From the NCBI GenBank assembly GCA_012839115.1, contig DUNX01000029.1, forward strand, positions 1 through 34,200: a stretch of DNA of 34,200 bases, given 5' to 3'. This document shows, piece after piece, positions 24,199-32,287 of this stretch; the stretch's first letter is position 1, and every line of letters starts with the position of its first letter. The DNA is from Bacillota bacterium. Lineage in GTDB: Bacteria; Bacillota; UBA4882; UBA10575. The notes under the pieces were generated by a model. The model made no database searches, was not told where the DNA came from, and was given only the letters and a program-made list of their open reading frames with translations. Both the position numbers and the translations under genes were made by a program.

Positions 24199-25020
24199 TT
24201 ATTGACAGCTCTCTACCATTTCCGCCTTTAATTTTTCGACATGACGGTAGTATTCGATATTTTTTAGTTCCGAGGCCGCCTCCCTGTCCAGCACAACCGT
24301 GGCCTTCCCGCTGTACAACTGGATGGCGGAAGCGGTAACCTGGGAAGTTACCGGCCCCTCCAGGGCTTTGGCCACCACTTGGGCTTTTTTCTTCCCGTTG
24401 GCCAGCATGAGAATATTCCGGGCTTCCAGGATCGTACCGATCCCCATAGTAATCGCGAAATGCGGCATCTCCTCCCGCGCGATCCCCGCCTGCCGGTAAA
24501 AGCTCTCATAATTATCATCCAGAGTCTCTTTGGCCAATGCCTGAACCCGTGTTCTGGACGCCAGGGAGGAACCGGGTTCATTAAAGGCCCAGTGCCCGTC
24601 CCTGCCTATCCCCAAGACCTGCAGGTCGATGCCGCCGGCGTTCTTAATCGCCTGTTCATACCTGCGGCAGAACTCCTCCGGGTCCGGGGCCAGGCCGTCC
24701 GGGAGATGAATATTCCCCGGCTTGATATTAATATGGGCAAACAGTTCCTCGTGCATAAACCGGGCATAACTCTGGTCCAAGTGATACGGTTTGCCCGGGT
24801 CCATCCCCACCCCCAGGTATTCATCGAGGTTAAAGGTGACCACCTGGGAAAAATCCAGCCCTTCCCGGTGCATCCGGATGAGTTCCTTGTAGGCGCCCAC
24901 CGGAGTGGCGCCAGTGGCCAAACCCAAAACCAAATGGGGATTCCTTTTTATATGTGCGGCGATGATCTCCGCCGCACACCTGCTCATTTCCTCATAATTC
25001 TCTTTTATAATAATCTCCAT
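24199..25020 (-). CDS. nagB: Glucosamine-6-phosphate deaminase
   Basis: Interconverts glucosamine 6-phosphate with fructose 6-phosphate and ammonia. The 273-residue protein has LGLATGATPVGAYKEL (phosphate loop), FNLDEYLG with Asp66 as the general base, and GIGRDGHWAFNEPG with Asp141, His143 and Glu148; the usual text here is DGHIGFNEP, so Trp-Ala replaces Ile-Gly. Later come SRTRVQA and MGIGTILEARNILMLANG. The ATG at 25020 lies 9 nt after AAGGGGGG; longer frames run into repeat-rich DNA. The gene follows glmM after 429 bp. Next to glmM it could supply or drain the same hexosamine pool. Confidence 0.96.
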   Translation of the reverse strand: MEIIIKENYEEMSRCAAEIIAAHIKRNPHLVLGLATGATPVGAYKELIRMHREGLDFSQVVTFNLDEYLGVGMDPGKPYHLDQSYARFMHEELFAHINIKPGNIHLPDGLAPDPEEFCRRYEQAIKNAGGIDLQVLGIGRDGHWAFNEPGSSLASRTRVQALAKETLDDNYESFYRQAGIAREEMPHFAITMGIGTILEARNILMLANGKKKAQVVAKALEGPVTSQVTASAIQLYSGKATVVLDREAASELKNIEYYRHVEKLKAEMVESCQ

Positions 25021-25449
25021 CGAGTTTCCCCCTTCACTAAATGTGCGCATACCCCTTCTATCATTACGCATACACCTACTGTCATTCGCTTTCTCCCGCT
25101 CTGCGTCACCCATCGCCGGGCACGGGTCGCGTGAAAAGACACGAAAAGCCCCTCCGGATCCTCATCCTTGCGGTGTATACGCACTGCGCCCACCCGGATC
25201 CTTTTGTCCCCGCGTCGCCGCCGGGCTTTGTAGATCCTTTGACGGTTGTAGGCAAACCGGGGGTCACCCGCCGAATAATTCGAGATCCCCCTCCTCGTCA
25301 ACTTGGAGCTTCCTCCAAGTCCAGGCGCTCTTCATTTTTCCGCAACACGTTTTCTACGAAACGTGTTCCTTCGAAACAACAAGTTTTGTCAAAACTTGTT
25401 GTTTAAGATGTGTTTCTTCAAGACAAGTTTTGCAAAGCAAAGGTAAGGG
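25021..25449. other. 429-bp intergenic region rich in palindromes
   Basis: No convincing gene. A minus-strand frame of about 98 codons from TTG 25301 is Arg-rich, has no family features and runs into nagB, so I do not call it. The right half (25301-25441) holds three hairpins and imperfect direct repeats, described separately. The left half has GGATCCGG twice (near 25157 and 25196) and two similar copies of a TATGCG-containing phrase close to the nagB start. No riboswitch or T-box that I know is visible. Confidence 0.6.
25301..25404. repeat. Cluster of three inverted repeats
   Basis: Arms of 7 bp at 25301-25307 and 25314-25320 (ACTTGGA/TCCAAGT); 9 bp at 25344-25352 and 25359-25367 (AACACGTTT/AAACGTGTT); 14 bp at 25374-25387 and 25391-25404 (AAACAACAAGTTTT/AAAACTTGTTGTTT, 3-nt loop). 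All are perfect. None is followed by a long T run on the minus strand, so they are not standard terminators of glmM, though the 14-bp hairpin could protect the 3' end of its mRNA. Confidence 0.9.
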
Positions 25450-26796
25450 TTAGGCCAATTCCCGGGCGATGACGCTGGAGACCTCCGCCAGTAAAGAGGC
25501 GAGGAGATCGTCCTCCGGGCCCTCGACCATCACCCGGATCAACGGTTCGGTGCCGGAGGCACGGACAAAGATCCGTCCGCTTTGGCCCAAGCGTTCTTTT
25601 GCTTTGGCAATGGCTTCCCGGATCGCCGTATTCTCCTCCCAGCCTTCTTTCCGGGCTACGCGCACATTCTGCAAAAGCTGGGGGAATCTCTTCAGACGCC
25701 CGGCCAGTTGCGAAAGGGGTTGCCCGGTCCGAACCAGGACCGACAAGAGCTGCAGGGCGGTAAGGACCCCGTCCCCGGTGGTGTTGTGGTCAAGGAAAAT
25801 GATATGGCCCGATTGTTCCCCGCCCAAGTTCAACCCATTTTCGCGCATGGCCGCCAAAACCCAGCGGTCGCCGTTGCCGGTGATCAAGACATCGCCCCCG
25901 GCTGCTTTGAAGGTCTCGGTGAGCCCCAGGTTACTGTAGACCGTAGCTGCGATGGTCCGGCGGGACAGCCGGCCTTCAGCCAACATCTGCAGGCCGCAAA
26001 CGGTCATGATCGCATCGCCGTCCACTATTTCCCCTGTTTCGTCCACAGCGATCACTCGGTCGCCGTCCCCGTCGTGGGCCAGCCCCACCTGCGCCCCTTT
26101 TTCCAAGACCGCCCGGCGTAATTCCTCCGGGTTGGTGGAACCGCAATCCACATTGATCCGGGAGCCGTCGTCCTCCGCGTGCAAGGTGTAAACCCGGGCG
26201 CCCAAAGCCTCCAGAATACGGGGAGCCACCCGGTAAGTGGCGCCGTAGGCACAGTCCACCACGGCCGTCAGGCCGTCAAACCTCTCCTTAACCGCCCGGC
26301 TGAGAAAATCCAGGTACTCATCTTCCGCCCGGCTTGTGGTAAAGACCCGGCCGACCCCGGTCCCGGTCGGCCTGGCAATTTTCGCCGCGGCTGTTTCCTC
26401 CAGGCAGGCTTCAATTTCCGCCTCGGTTTTATCCGGGAGTTTGTATCCCTCCGGGTTAAAAAATTTGATCCCATTGTCGGCAATGGGATTATGCGAAGCG
26501 GAGATCATGGCCCCGGCGACGTTTCCCTGTTGTGCGGCCCGTGCGGTCAGGTAGGCCACCGCGGGGGTTGGGATGATCCCCAAAAGTTCGACATCAACTC
26601 CGGTAGCTGTTATTCCGGCCACCAAAGCAGCCTCCAGCATCGTACCGGAGAGGCGGGTATCACGCCCCACCAGCATGCGGCCGCTCCCTTTCAGCAGGAC
26701 ATGGGCTGCGGCCCTGCCCAGTTGAAAAACGAGTTCCGGAGTTAGATCCCGGTTGGCCACCCCCCTTACACCATCCGTACCAAACAAACGTCCCAT
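25450..26796 (-). CDS. glmM: Phosphoglucosamine mutase
   Basis: Converts glucosamine 6-phosphate to glucosamine 1-phosphate for UDP-GlcNAc. The 448-residue length is that of the family. It begins MGRLFGTDGVRGVAN, has the phosphoserine Ser101 in MISASHNP, the Mg loop DGDGDR and the phosphate-binding loop RASGTEPLIRVMVEG. I chose ATG 26796 because it gives the normal N-terminus, although its AGGAGG site is 14 nt away; a TTG further up at 26820 would overlap that site. It lies 25 nt after the PfpI-family gene in the run mazEF-gltX-pfpI-glmM. Confidence 0.97.
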   Translation of the reverse strand: MGRLFGTDGVRGVANRDLTPELVFQLGRAAAHVLLKGSGRMLVGRDTRLSGTMLEAALVAGITATGVDVELLGIIPTPAVAYLTARAAQQGNVAGAMISASHNPIADNGIKFFNPEGYKLPDKTEAEIEACLEETAAAKIARPTGTGVGRVFTTSRAEDEYLDFLSRAVKERFDGLTAVVDCAYGATYRVAPRILEALGARVYTLHAEDDGSRINVDCGSTNPEELRRAVLEKGAQVGLAHDGDGDRVIAVDETGEIVDGDAIMTVCGLQMLAEGRLSRRTIAATVYSNLGLTETFKAAGGDVLITGNGDRWVLAAMRENGLNLGGEQSGHIIFLDHNTTGDGVLTALQLLSVLVRTGQPLSQLAGRLKRFPQLLQNVRVARKEGWEENTAIREAIAKAKERLGQSGRIFVRASGTEPLIRVMVEGPEDDLLASLLAEVSSVIARELA

Positions 26797-26821
26797 CTGT
26801 TCTACTGTTCCTCCTCTCAAG

Positions 26822-27337
26822 CTAATCCTGGTGCAAACAGGCGACCAGTTCCCTGCCGAAATCCCCGGCCGCCTCCGGCCCGTTCGCCGTAATTAGCAAG
26901 CCGTCGGTCTCCACGGGTTTTCCCGTATAAACGGCGCCGGCTTCTTTTAGATCCCCGGCCCCGTCAATATAGACGGTCGCCCGCTTCCCTTTGAGCAGCC
27001 CGGCGCGGGCCAGGATCACCGGGGCAATACAAATGGCGGCCACCGGTTTCCCGGCGGAGACCATCGCTTTAGCCAGGCCATGGGCTACCGGATCGTCAAA
27101 GTACTGCTCGGCCCCGCCGCCGCCGACAAAGACCAGGAGGTCAATCTCTTCCGTTTTCACCTCGCCCAGCAAAAGGTCGGGCCGTACCCTGGCGCCCAGC
27201 TTCCCTTCAGCCCATTCCCTGGTGGTCGAGGCGGTCAAGACCTTGATCCCCGCTTCTTCCAGCACCTCTTTGGGAACCAGATACTCCTCATCCCGGAAGA
27301 CCTTCTCCGCAATCACCAGCACAGCCTTTTTCCCCAT
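26822..27337 (-). CDS. DJ-1/PfpI family protein
   Basis: 171-residue member of the class I glutamine-amidotransferase-like superfamily. Characterised relatives are proteases, deglycases, glyoxalases or chaperones, so the activity here is open. The nucleophile-elbow Cys103 is in AAICIAPVILARAGLL, where most relatives have IC-H-G/A-P; the residue after Cys is Ile and the usual His is absent. The acidic partner is probably Glu18 in FRDEEYLVP. LLVFVGGGGAEQYF marks the fold. ATG start with a perfect AAGGAGGTG 6 nt upstream; the longer frame is not needed. It is between gltX and glmM. Confidence 0.92.
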   Translation of the reverse strand: MGKKAVLVIAEKVFRDEEYLVPKEVLEEAGIKVLTASTTREWAEGKLGARVRPDLLLGEVKTEEIDLLVFVGGGGAEQYFDDPVAHGLAKAMVSAGKPVAAICIAPVILARAGLLKGKRATVYIDGAGDLKEAGAVYTGKPVETDGLLITANGPEAAGDFGRELVACLHQD

Positions 27338-27433
27338 CTCTTTCACCTCCTTTCCGGAGCCTTTCTCAGAGTCTTTCCAGAGTAGCGTCTTTGCCGCTCC
27401 TTTCCAACCTTTCCAAAGCGCGCCCGGCTCCAC

Positions 27434-28888
27434 TTAAGCCAACACGCCTAGGGCGGCCCGGATCCGCCGGAGAACCCGCGGTTTTCCTATGGCCTCCATG
27501 GTCTCAAAAAGCCCGGGGGTGGCTGTTTTCCCGGTTATGGCCACCCGGAGCGGCATAAAGAGAAGCCCGGGTTTTTTCCCCAGCTCCGCGGTGAGCGCGC
27601 GCAAAGCCTCTTCCAGGACGGCGGCGGAGAAATCCGCCATCCCTTCCAGGACCTTCAAGGCTGCAGCCAGGAGGTCACGGGTCTCCCCGGCGGAGCTTTT
27701 TTTACCGACCAGAAGCTCCGGGGGCGGGGCGGAAATCTCCTCCTGGAAAAAGTAGGCGGTCTGCTCGCTGATCTCTGTAAGGAGCTTCAACCGCTCCTGG
27801 ACGAGGGGAATAATCCGCACCAGGTAGGCAAAGCGCTCCGGTGGGCAGGGATCGGGCAAAAGCCCGTCTTTCTGCAAGAACGGCAGGACCCGGGCGGCCA
27901 AATCCTCCGGGGCCAGCCGCCGGATATAGACCCCGTTAAGCCAGTTCAGTTTCTCCACGGAAAAAGCCACCGGCGAGGTGTTGATACGCTCCGGGGAAAA
28001 AACCGCCGCCGCCTCCGCCAGGGTTAAGACCTCCCGGTCATCCGGGGGATGCCAACCCAGGAGGAGCAGGAAGTTGTTCACCGCTTCCGGCAGGTAGCCT
28101 TGCTGCCGGTACTCCCGGAGACTGGTGGCCCCGTGCCTTTTACTTAGTTTTCCCTTGCCGTCCGGGGCTAATAAGACCGGCAGGTGGATAAAGACCGGCG
28201 GTTCCCAGCCAAAGGCCGCATATAAGAGAATATGCCGCGGGGTGCTGGCGATCCATTCCTCCCCCCGCAAGGCATGGGTCACTTCCATCAGGTGGTCGTC
28301 AACCACCACCGCCAGGTGGTAAGTGGGAAACCCGTCGGACTTCAAAAGGATAAAATCATCCAAGGTCTGCAGGTCAAAGATCATCTCTCCCCGCAAGTAA
28401 TCCCTGACGGTGATCTTCCCCTCCCGCGGCGTCTTAAAGCGGATGACCGCCTTCTTCCCCTCTTCAAGATATTCCCGGCAACGTTCCGCGCTCAACTCCC
28501 GGCAATGCCCGTCGTACCCGTAACCGGAGCGGCGCAGTTCTTCCAGGCGTTCCGGGGGACAAAAGCAGTAATAGGCCTTACCCTGGGCTACCAGGTCTCC
28601 GGCATGCCGCTGGTAAAGCTCAACCCGTTCCGACTGTTGGTAAGGCCCGGCCGGGCCACTGGTATCCGGCCCCTCATCCCAATTAAGCCCCAGCCATCTC
28701 AGGTTTTCCATGATATCCGCCAAGGCCTCCGGCACATAGCGCGAACGGTCCGTATCTTCAATGCGCAGAAGAAAAAGACCCTTCTCCTTCTTGGCCAGAA
28801 GCCAATTGTAAAGGGCCGTTCGCGCACTGCCGATATGGAGGTATCCCGTGGGACTCGGAGCAAATCTCACTCTGACTTTTGCCGCCAA
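27434..28888 (-). CDS. gltX: Glutamyl-tRNA synthetase
   Basis: Class I synthetase charging tRNA-Glu. The 484-residue protein has FAPSPTGYLHIGSARTALYNW (HIGH variant, His18), a Cys-containing segment YYCFC followed by YDGHCREL, LRGEEW, and KLSKRHGAT (KMSKS variant). The helical anticodon-binding domain fills the C-terminus. I place the start at TTG 28888, 6 nt after GGGGTG, giving MAAKVRVRFAPSP; GTG 28897 is also possible. Whether it also charges tRNA-Gln (non-discriminating form) cannot be judged here; gatCAB genes are not in the window. It lies 109 nt after mazF. Confidence 0.97.
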   Translation of the reverse strand: MAAKVRVRFAPSPTGYLHIGSARTALYNWLLAKKEKGLFLLRIEDTDRSRYVPEALADIMENLRWLGLNWDEGPDTSGPAGPYQQSERVELYQRHAGDLVAQGKAYYCFCPPERLEELRRSGYGYDGHCRELSAERCREYLEEGKKAVIRFKTPREGKITVRDYLRGEMIFDLQTLDDFILLKSDGFPTYHLAVVVDDHLMEVTHALRGEEWIASTPRHILLYAAFGWEPPVFIHLPVLLAPDGKGKLSKRHGATSLREYRQQGYLPEAVNNFLLLLGWHPPDDREVLTLAEAAAVFSPERINTSPVAFSVEKLNWLNGVYIRRLAPEDLAARVLPFLQKDGLLPDPCPPERFAYLVRIIPLVQERLKLLTEISEQTAYFFQEEISAPPPELLVGKKSSAGETRDLLAAALKVLEGMADFSAAVLEEALRALTAELGKKPGLLFMPLRVAITGKTATPGLFETMEAIGKPRVLRRIRAALGVLA

Positions 28889-28997
28889 AAACAACACCCC
28901 ATTCGTAAAAATACCTTTATTCCTTCGGCATCGCCTCCAAAATTCCTTCTTAAATTCCATTGTATACACGGTTCCTATATGGCGCGGCACAAAAAAA

Positions 28998-29351
28998 CTA
29001 GCGCAACGGGACCAGTTCCAAACTAATCTCCAGCGCGGTATTGACCTTTTTCATGGTCTCTTCATCCAGTTCGCCAATCTTCTCGGTCAGCCTCTTTTTG
29101 TCAATCGTCCGCAATTGCTCACAAAGAATCACCGAATCACGCTCCAACGGGCTGTGGTTCTTCTTAATCTCCACATGGGTAGGTAATTTCGCCCGTTTAA
29201 TCCTGGAAGTAACAGCCGCCACGATTGTCGTGGGGCTGTAATTGTTCCCGATGTCATTTTGCACGATCAAAACCGGTCGCAGCCCACCCTGTTCCGAGCC
29301 GATGACCGGATTAAGATTGGCAAAAAAAAGATCTCCCCGTTTAACCTGCAA
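28998..29351 (-). CDS. MazF/NdoA family endoribonuclease toxin
   Basis: Sequence-specific mRNA interferase. The 117-residue protein closely follows Bacillus NdoA (EndoA): [31 protein letters not shown], then [14 protein letters not shown], and [20 protein letters not shown]. The conserved loop with Arg after GSEQGGL and the Ser/Thr of VTS are in place. TTG start immediately after the antitoxin stop, with GGGGG 8 nt upstream inside the antitoxin gene, so toxin synthesis depends on antitoxin translation. The gene appears intact. Confidence 0.94.
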   Translation of the reverse strand: MQVKRGDLFFANLNPVIGSEQGGLRPVLIVQNDIGNNYSPTTIVAAVTSRIKRAKLPTHVEIKKNHSPLERDSVILCEQLRTIDKKRLTEKIGELDEETMKKVNTALEISLELVPLR

Positions 29352-29624
29352 CTATTTTCCCCCACTCACCAGGATCTGCAGGTATTCATCCATACAGCCG
29401 GCAGCGTCAGCCAGACCTTCCTCAGCCAGTTCCTGGTTTAGTCTTGCCATTTTCCGGTACCCTTCGGCCATTTTTTCCCGTCTCTCTTCCAAAAGGCGCC
29501 TCTCCAATAAATACTTTAAGGCCTCTCTAATACAAGCGCTTCTACTGCCGTACTCCTGAGAAACCTCATCCACAGCTTTGAGCAAGGTATCTGGCATGAT
29601 CACAACCACCCGCCGGTTAATCAC
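29352..29624 (-). CDS. Ribbon-helix-helix antitoxin partner of MazF
   Basis: About 90 residues. The N-terminus INRRVVVIMPDTLLKAVDEVSQEYGSR forms the DNA-binding ribbon-helix-helix, followed by a long charged helix and a C-terminal tail (GLADAAGCMDEYLQILV) likely to wrap the toxin. This is the NdoAI/EndoAI type rather than the AbrB-type MazE. The in-frame GTG at 29633 overlaps the ribosome site; GTG 29624 lies 8 nt after GGGAGG and is preferred. It directly precedes mazF (stop and start adjacent). The AAGGTA palindrome upstream is a candidate operator. Confidence 0.9.
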   Translation of the reverse strand: MINRRVVVIMPDTLLKAVDEVSQEYGSRSACIREALKYLLERRLLEERREKMAEGYRKMARLNQELAEEGLADAAGCMDEYLQILVSGGK

Positions 29625-30174
29625 AACCGCCACCTCCCGGAAGATCTAAGTATATGTTCCCCGGAAATGCCTTCCTCAAAATAGAGGCTTCGCCAAAATA
29701 ACCAAAATCATACCTTACTACCTCTGTATACTCTGTTAAGGTACAAAATACCTTGTTGAAATTACTGCCAATAAGAGCCAAGATAACCCGCAAAACCCCC
29801 AAACCCCAAACATTGCCGCAGGCAACCGTTGTACCCTCTGGGACACGCAGTCTATAGAGCCAGGTAATTTAAAGTTAGTATCTCTCCGCCGCCCAATTTT
29901 TCTGCAGAAAACCCTGATTGATCTTAAAATACTAGCATTAAAAATTATTATTTCGACACGGTTGAAAAAATTCCTTTCCCAGAAACCCCCAGATATTACC
30001 CGGTCTTTACTGCCAAGGCAAGAACAGGGGAAGGCCGGGAAGGAAAAATTTTTCTTCCGGCAGGATTTTCTTTGCCGGTACGGAAAAAGAAACAGAGAAT
30101 AAGGTCCTTAAAGCAAGATTACCTCGAAGCCGTCAGCCCCAAGTCGAAGATCGCGTCTTATAAGGAGGAATCTT
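29625..30174. other. 550-bp divergent intergenic region
   Basis: No gene is called. The left side holds the candidate mazEF operator at 29738-29754 and nearby TACCT half-sites (29711, 29719). The middle (29881-29970) is AT-rich and probably carries the promoter of the 30175 operon, but I find no convincing -35/-10 pair. The right side (30033-30078) contains two overlapping hairpins that exclude each other. A perfect TAAGGAGG precedes the ATG at 30175. Confidence 0.6.
29738..29754. promoter_or_regulatory. Candidate antitoxin operator, AAGGTA-N5-TACCTT
   Basis: A perfect 6-bp inverted repeat with 5-bp spacer, about 115 bp upstream of the antitoxin start, with two further TACCT half-sites at 29711 and 29719. 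Ribbon-helix-helix antitoxins bind such palindromes to repress their own operon. The assignment to this antitoxin is inference. Confidence 0.4.
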
Positions 30175-31161
30175 ATGCTCCTCGGTATTCCCCGTTCACT
30201 ATTTTTCTTTTACTATAACCCCTTCTGGACCTCATTATGGAGGGAACTGGAGGTTGAATGCCTGGTTTCACCTCCCACCACACCGGCTATCCTTCAACAA
30301 GGGTTGGAATTGGCCCTCGACGAATTTTGCCTGCCGGTGAAGGTCCATTACGGCCATCTGGCTTACCTGGAAAACCGTGTCGACCTGATCTTCTCCCCCG
30401 CCTTTGGCCGCTGGGGCAAGCGCGGGCATTTTTGCCCCAAGCTCAAAGCCATCCATGATTTAGTAAAACACCGTTTCCCCCGGTCCATTGAGTTCTGGCA
30501 CGACCTGGACGAAAAGGAGATACTGCAACCCGGCCCCTGGTGGAAAGCGATTCCCAGCATCGTGCCGGGGGTAAAAAGAAAACGGTTCCGCGCGGCCTGG
30601 GGAGAAGCCTGCCGGCAACAAGCCGCCTTTCAGCAACTGTGGGTTGCCGGGTATAACCCGGCAGAAGCCGCCGCCCGCCTTGGCGGGGAAAACGCAGCCG
30701 AACCGGGAGAGCCGGAACACCCCTCCGGCCTAAAAATCGCCGTTCTCGGCCATCCCTACCTTGTTTATGATGAAGCTTTGAACCAGCAGATCCTTGCACT
30801 GCTCCACACGAAAAACGTGGGGGTCTACACCAAAGAGACGATTCCCCCTTCCGCCCGGAAAAAACTCTGGCCCAGCCAGGGCAAGGAGGTATTCTGGCCC
30901 CTGGGCCAGGAACTGTTGGCAGCCGCGCTCCATTATTCCACCGCCGAACGGGTGGACGGGATCATCTTTCTCACCGCCTGCCTCTGCGGTCCGGATGCGA
31001 TCACCGGTGAACTGCTGGAGAAGTACATGGCCCGGACGGACGCAGCGCCGGCCCTGCTAAATCTGACCCTGGACGAGCATACCGGCCGCGCGGGCCTGGA
31101 AACCCGGGTCGAGGCGTTTATCGACTTGTTGCATTGGAGGAAAAAGAATGCCGCGGTATAA
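30175..31161 (+). CDS. 2-hydroxyacyl-CoA dehydratase-related protein (COG3580/DUF2229 type)
   Basis: 328 residues; function unknown. It begins MLLGIPRSLFFFYYNPFW, as the DUF2229 domain does, with DEFCLPVKVHYGHL and FSPAFGRW in the first third. Cysteines that could ligate an iron-sulfur cluster lie in EFCLPVK, HFCPKL and TACLCGPD; the ending NLTLDEHTGRAGLETRVEAFIDLL is shared with the next gene. In many Clostridia this domain is fused into one protein of about 1400 residues with the next two; here the three are separate. ATG after TAAGGAGG; overlaps the next gene by 14 nt. Confidence 0.85.
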   Translation: MLLGIPRSLFFFYYNPFWTSLWRELEVECLVSPPTTPAILQQGLELALDEFCLPVKVHYGHLAYLENRVDLIFSPAFGRWGKRGHFCPKLKAIHDLVKHRFPRSIEFWHDLDEKEILQPGPWWKAIPSIVPGVKRKRFRAAWGEACRQQAAFQQLWVAGYNPAEAAARLGGENAAEPGEPEHPSGLKIAVLGHPYLVYDEALNQQILALLHTKNVGVYTKETIPPSARKKLWPSQGKEVFWPLGQELLAAALHYSTAERVDGIIFLTACLCGPDAITGELLEKYMARTDAAPALLNLTLDEHTGRAGLETRVEAFIDLLHWRKKNAAV

Positions 31162-32287
31162 AGCATCCGTGGCCCAATTGGGCACGGCGATTATTCCCAT
31201 AAAAAGCATCATGCTGGAGTTGGGCTTTGATGTGATTATGCCCCCGCCGGTTTCCAAGGAAACCTTGATGCTGGGGAGCAGCCACACGCCGGAATTTGCC
31301 TGCCTGCCCCTGAAGGTGAATGTCGGCAGTTACCTGCAGATCCTGCCGCAGGAACCGGAGGTCATCTTCATGGTTGGCGGGGTCGGGCCTTGCCGTTTTG
31401 GGCTCTATGGCGAAGTCCAAAAGGAGATCCTCCACAGCCTCGGTTATGACCTGGAGTTCGTCGTCCTGGAACCGCCCAAAGAACACCTGTCGGAAGTGAT
31501 TGATATTTTTGTCCGCTTTTTAGGGGACGGGACCTGGCGCCGCCTCCCGCGGGCCCTCTATATAGGCTACAAAAAACTGATAGCTCTAGAAAAAATCGAT
31601 AAAAAGGTCCTCGCCCTCGCTCCGCATCTAAACGCCATATGGCGGCAGAAGCTGTGGGAGGAAAAAGAGGCTTTTGTGCGGAAGATCGACAATGCCGCCG
31701 GCGCCGCCCGGGTCGACCGGATCGTCCGGGAAACCATGGCGAAGATTGACAGCTTTCCCCGGGAAGAGCCGGAGGAGATCTTCCGCTTGATGATTACAGG
31801 GGAGTTCTTTATGGTCCTGGAGCCGGGCGTCAACTTCCACCTGGAAAAATACCTGAGCCTGGCCGGGATCGAGGTTGACAGGACCATCTTCTTCTGGGAC
31901 TGGTTTAAAAAAGCGGTCTTCCTCAGTATGCTCCGGGTCAACTGGCAAAAAGAATACCTGGACCTGGCCCGCCCCTATCTTTCCCGTTTTGTCGGCGGGC
32001 ACGCTGTGGAATCCGTCGCCCATACCATGGAAGCATTCAACAAAGGCTATGACGGCCTCATTCACCTGGCCCCCTTCGGGTGTATGCCGGAAGTGACCGC
32101 CATGTCACTGATCCGCCAAATCGGCAGGGAAAAACGGTTCCCCACCCTCTCCCTGCTCCTGGATGAGCATGCCTCCGGCACCGGTGTGATAACCCGGGTC
32201 GAAGCCTTTGTGGATCTGGTTAAAAACCGGAAACTCTACGAACGTCAAGGTCGAGGAGGACAAAAAGTATGCCGAAGCTCTTTTTAG
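31148..32287 (+). CDS. 2-hydroxyacyl-CoA dehydratase-related protein (COG3581 type)
   Basis: 379 residues; function unknown. It is the second member of the three-gene set. The N-terminal part has SSHTPEFACLPLKVNVGSYLQIL, GGVGPCRFGLYG and LGYDLEFVVLEPPK; the C-terminal part has HLAPFGCMPEVTAMSL and LLLDEHASGTGVITRVEAFVDLV. Cys in EFACLP, GPCRFG and FGCMPE are likely iron-sulfur ligands. The ATG overlaps the end of the first gene, and its own end overlaps the activator gene by 19 nt, so all three are translated together. The fold resembles the hydroxyglutaryl-CoA dehydratase subunits, but the substrate is unknown. Confidence 0.87.
   Translation: MPRYKASVAQLGTAIIPIKSIMLELGFDVIMPPPVSKETLMLGSSHTPEFACLPLKVNVGSYLQILPQEPEVIFMVGGVGPCRFGLYGEVQKEILHSLGYDLEFVVLEPPKEHLSEVIDIFVRFLGDGTWRRLPRALYIGYKKLIALEKIDKKVLALAPHLNAIWRQKLWEEKEAFVRKIDNAAGAARVDRIVRETMAKIDSFPREEPEEIFRLMITGEFFMVLEPGVNFHLEKYLSLAGIEVDRTIFFWDWFKKAVFLSMLRVNWQKEYLDLARPYLSRFVGGHAVESVAHTMEAFNKGYDGLIHLAPFGCMPEVTAMSLIRQIGREKRFPTLSLLLDEHASGTGVITRVEAFVDLVKNRKLYERQGRGGQKVCRSSF

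Noticed and set aside
25005-25301. Minus-strand frame of 98 codons before nagB.
   Set aside because: Arg-rich, no recognisable domain, overlaps nagB and repeats; a remnant of a gene cannot be excluded but is not supported.
25021-25449. glmS-type ribozyme or hexosamine riboswitch near glmM and nagB.
   Set aside because: No glmS ribozyme core or self-cleavage motif is visible; only simple hairpins.
29617-29802. Minus-strand frame of 61 codons upstream of the antitoxin.
   Set aside because: It covers the likely promoter and operator and overlaps the antitoxin start; no ribosome site or family features.
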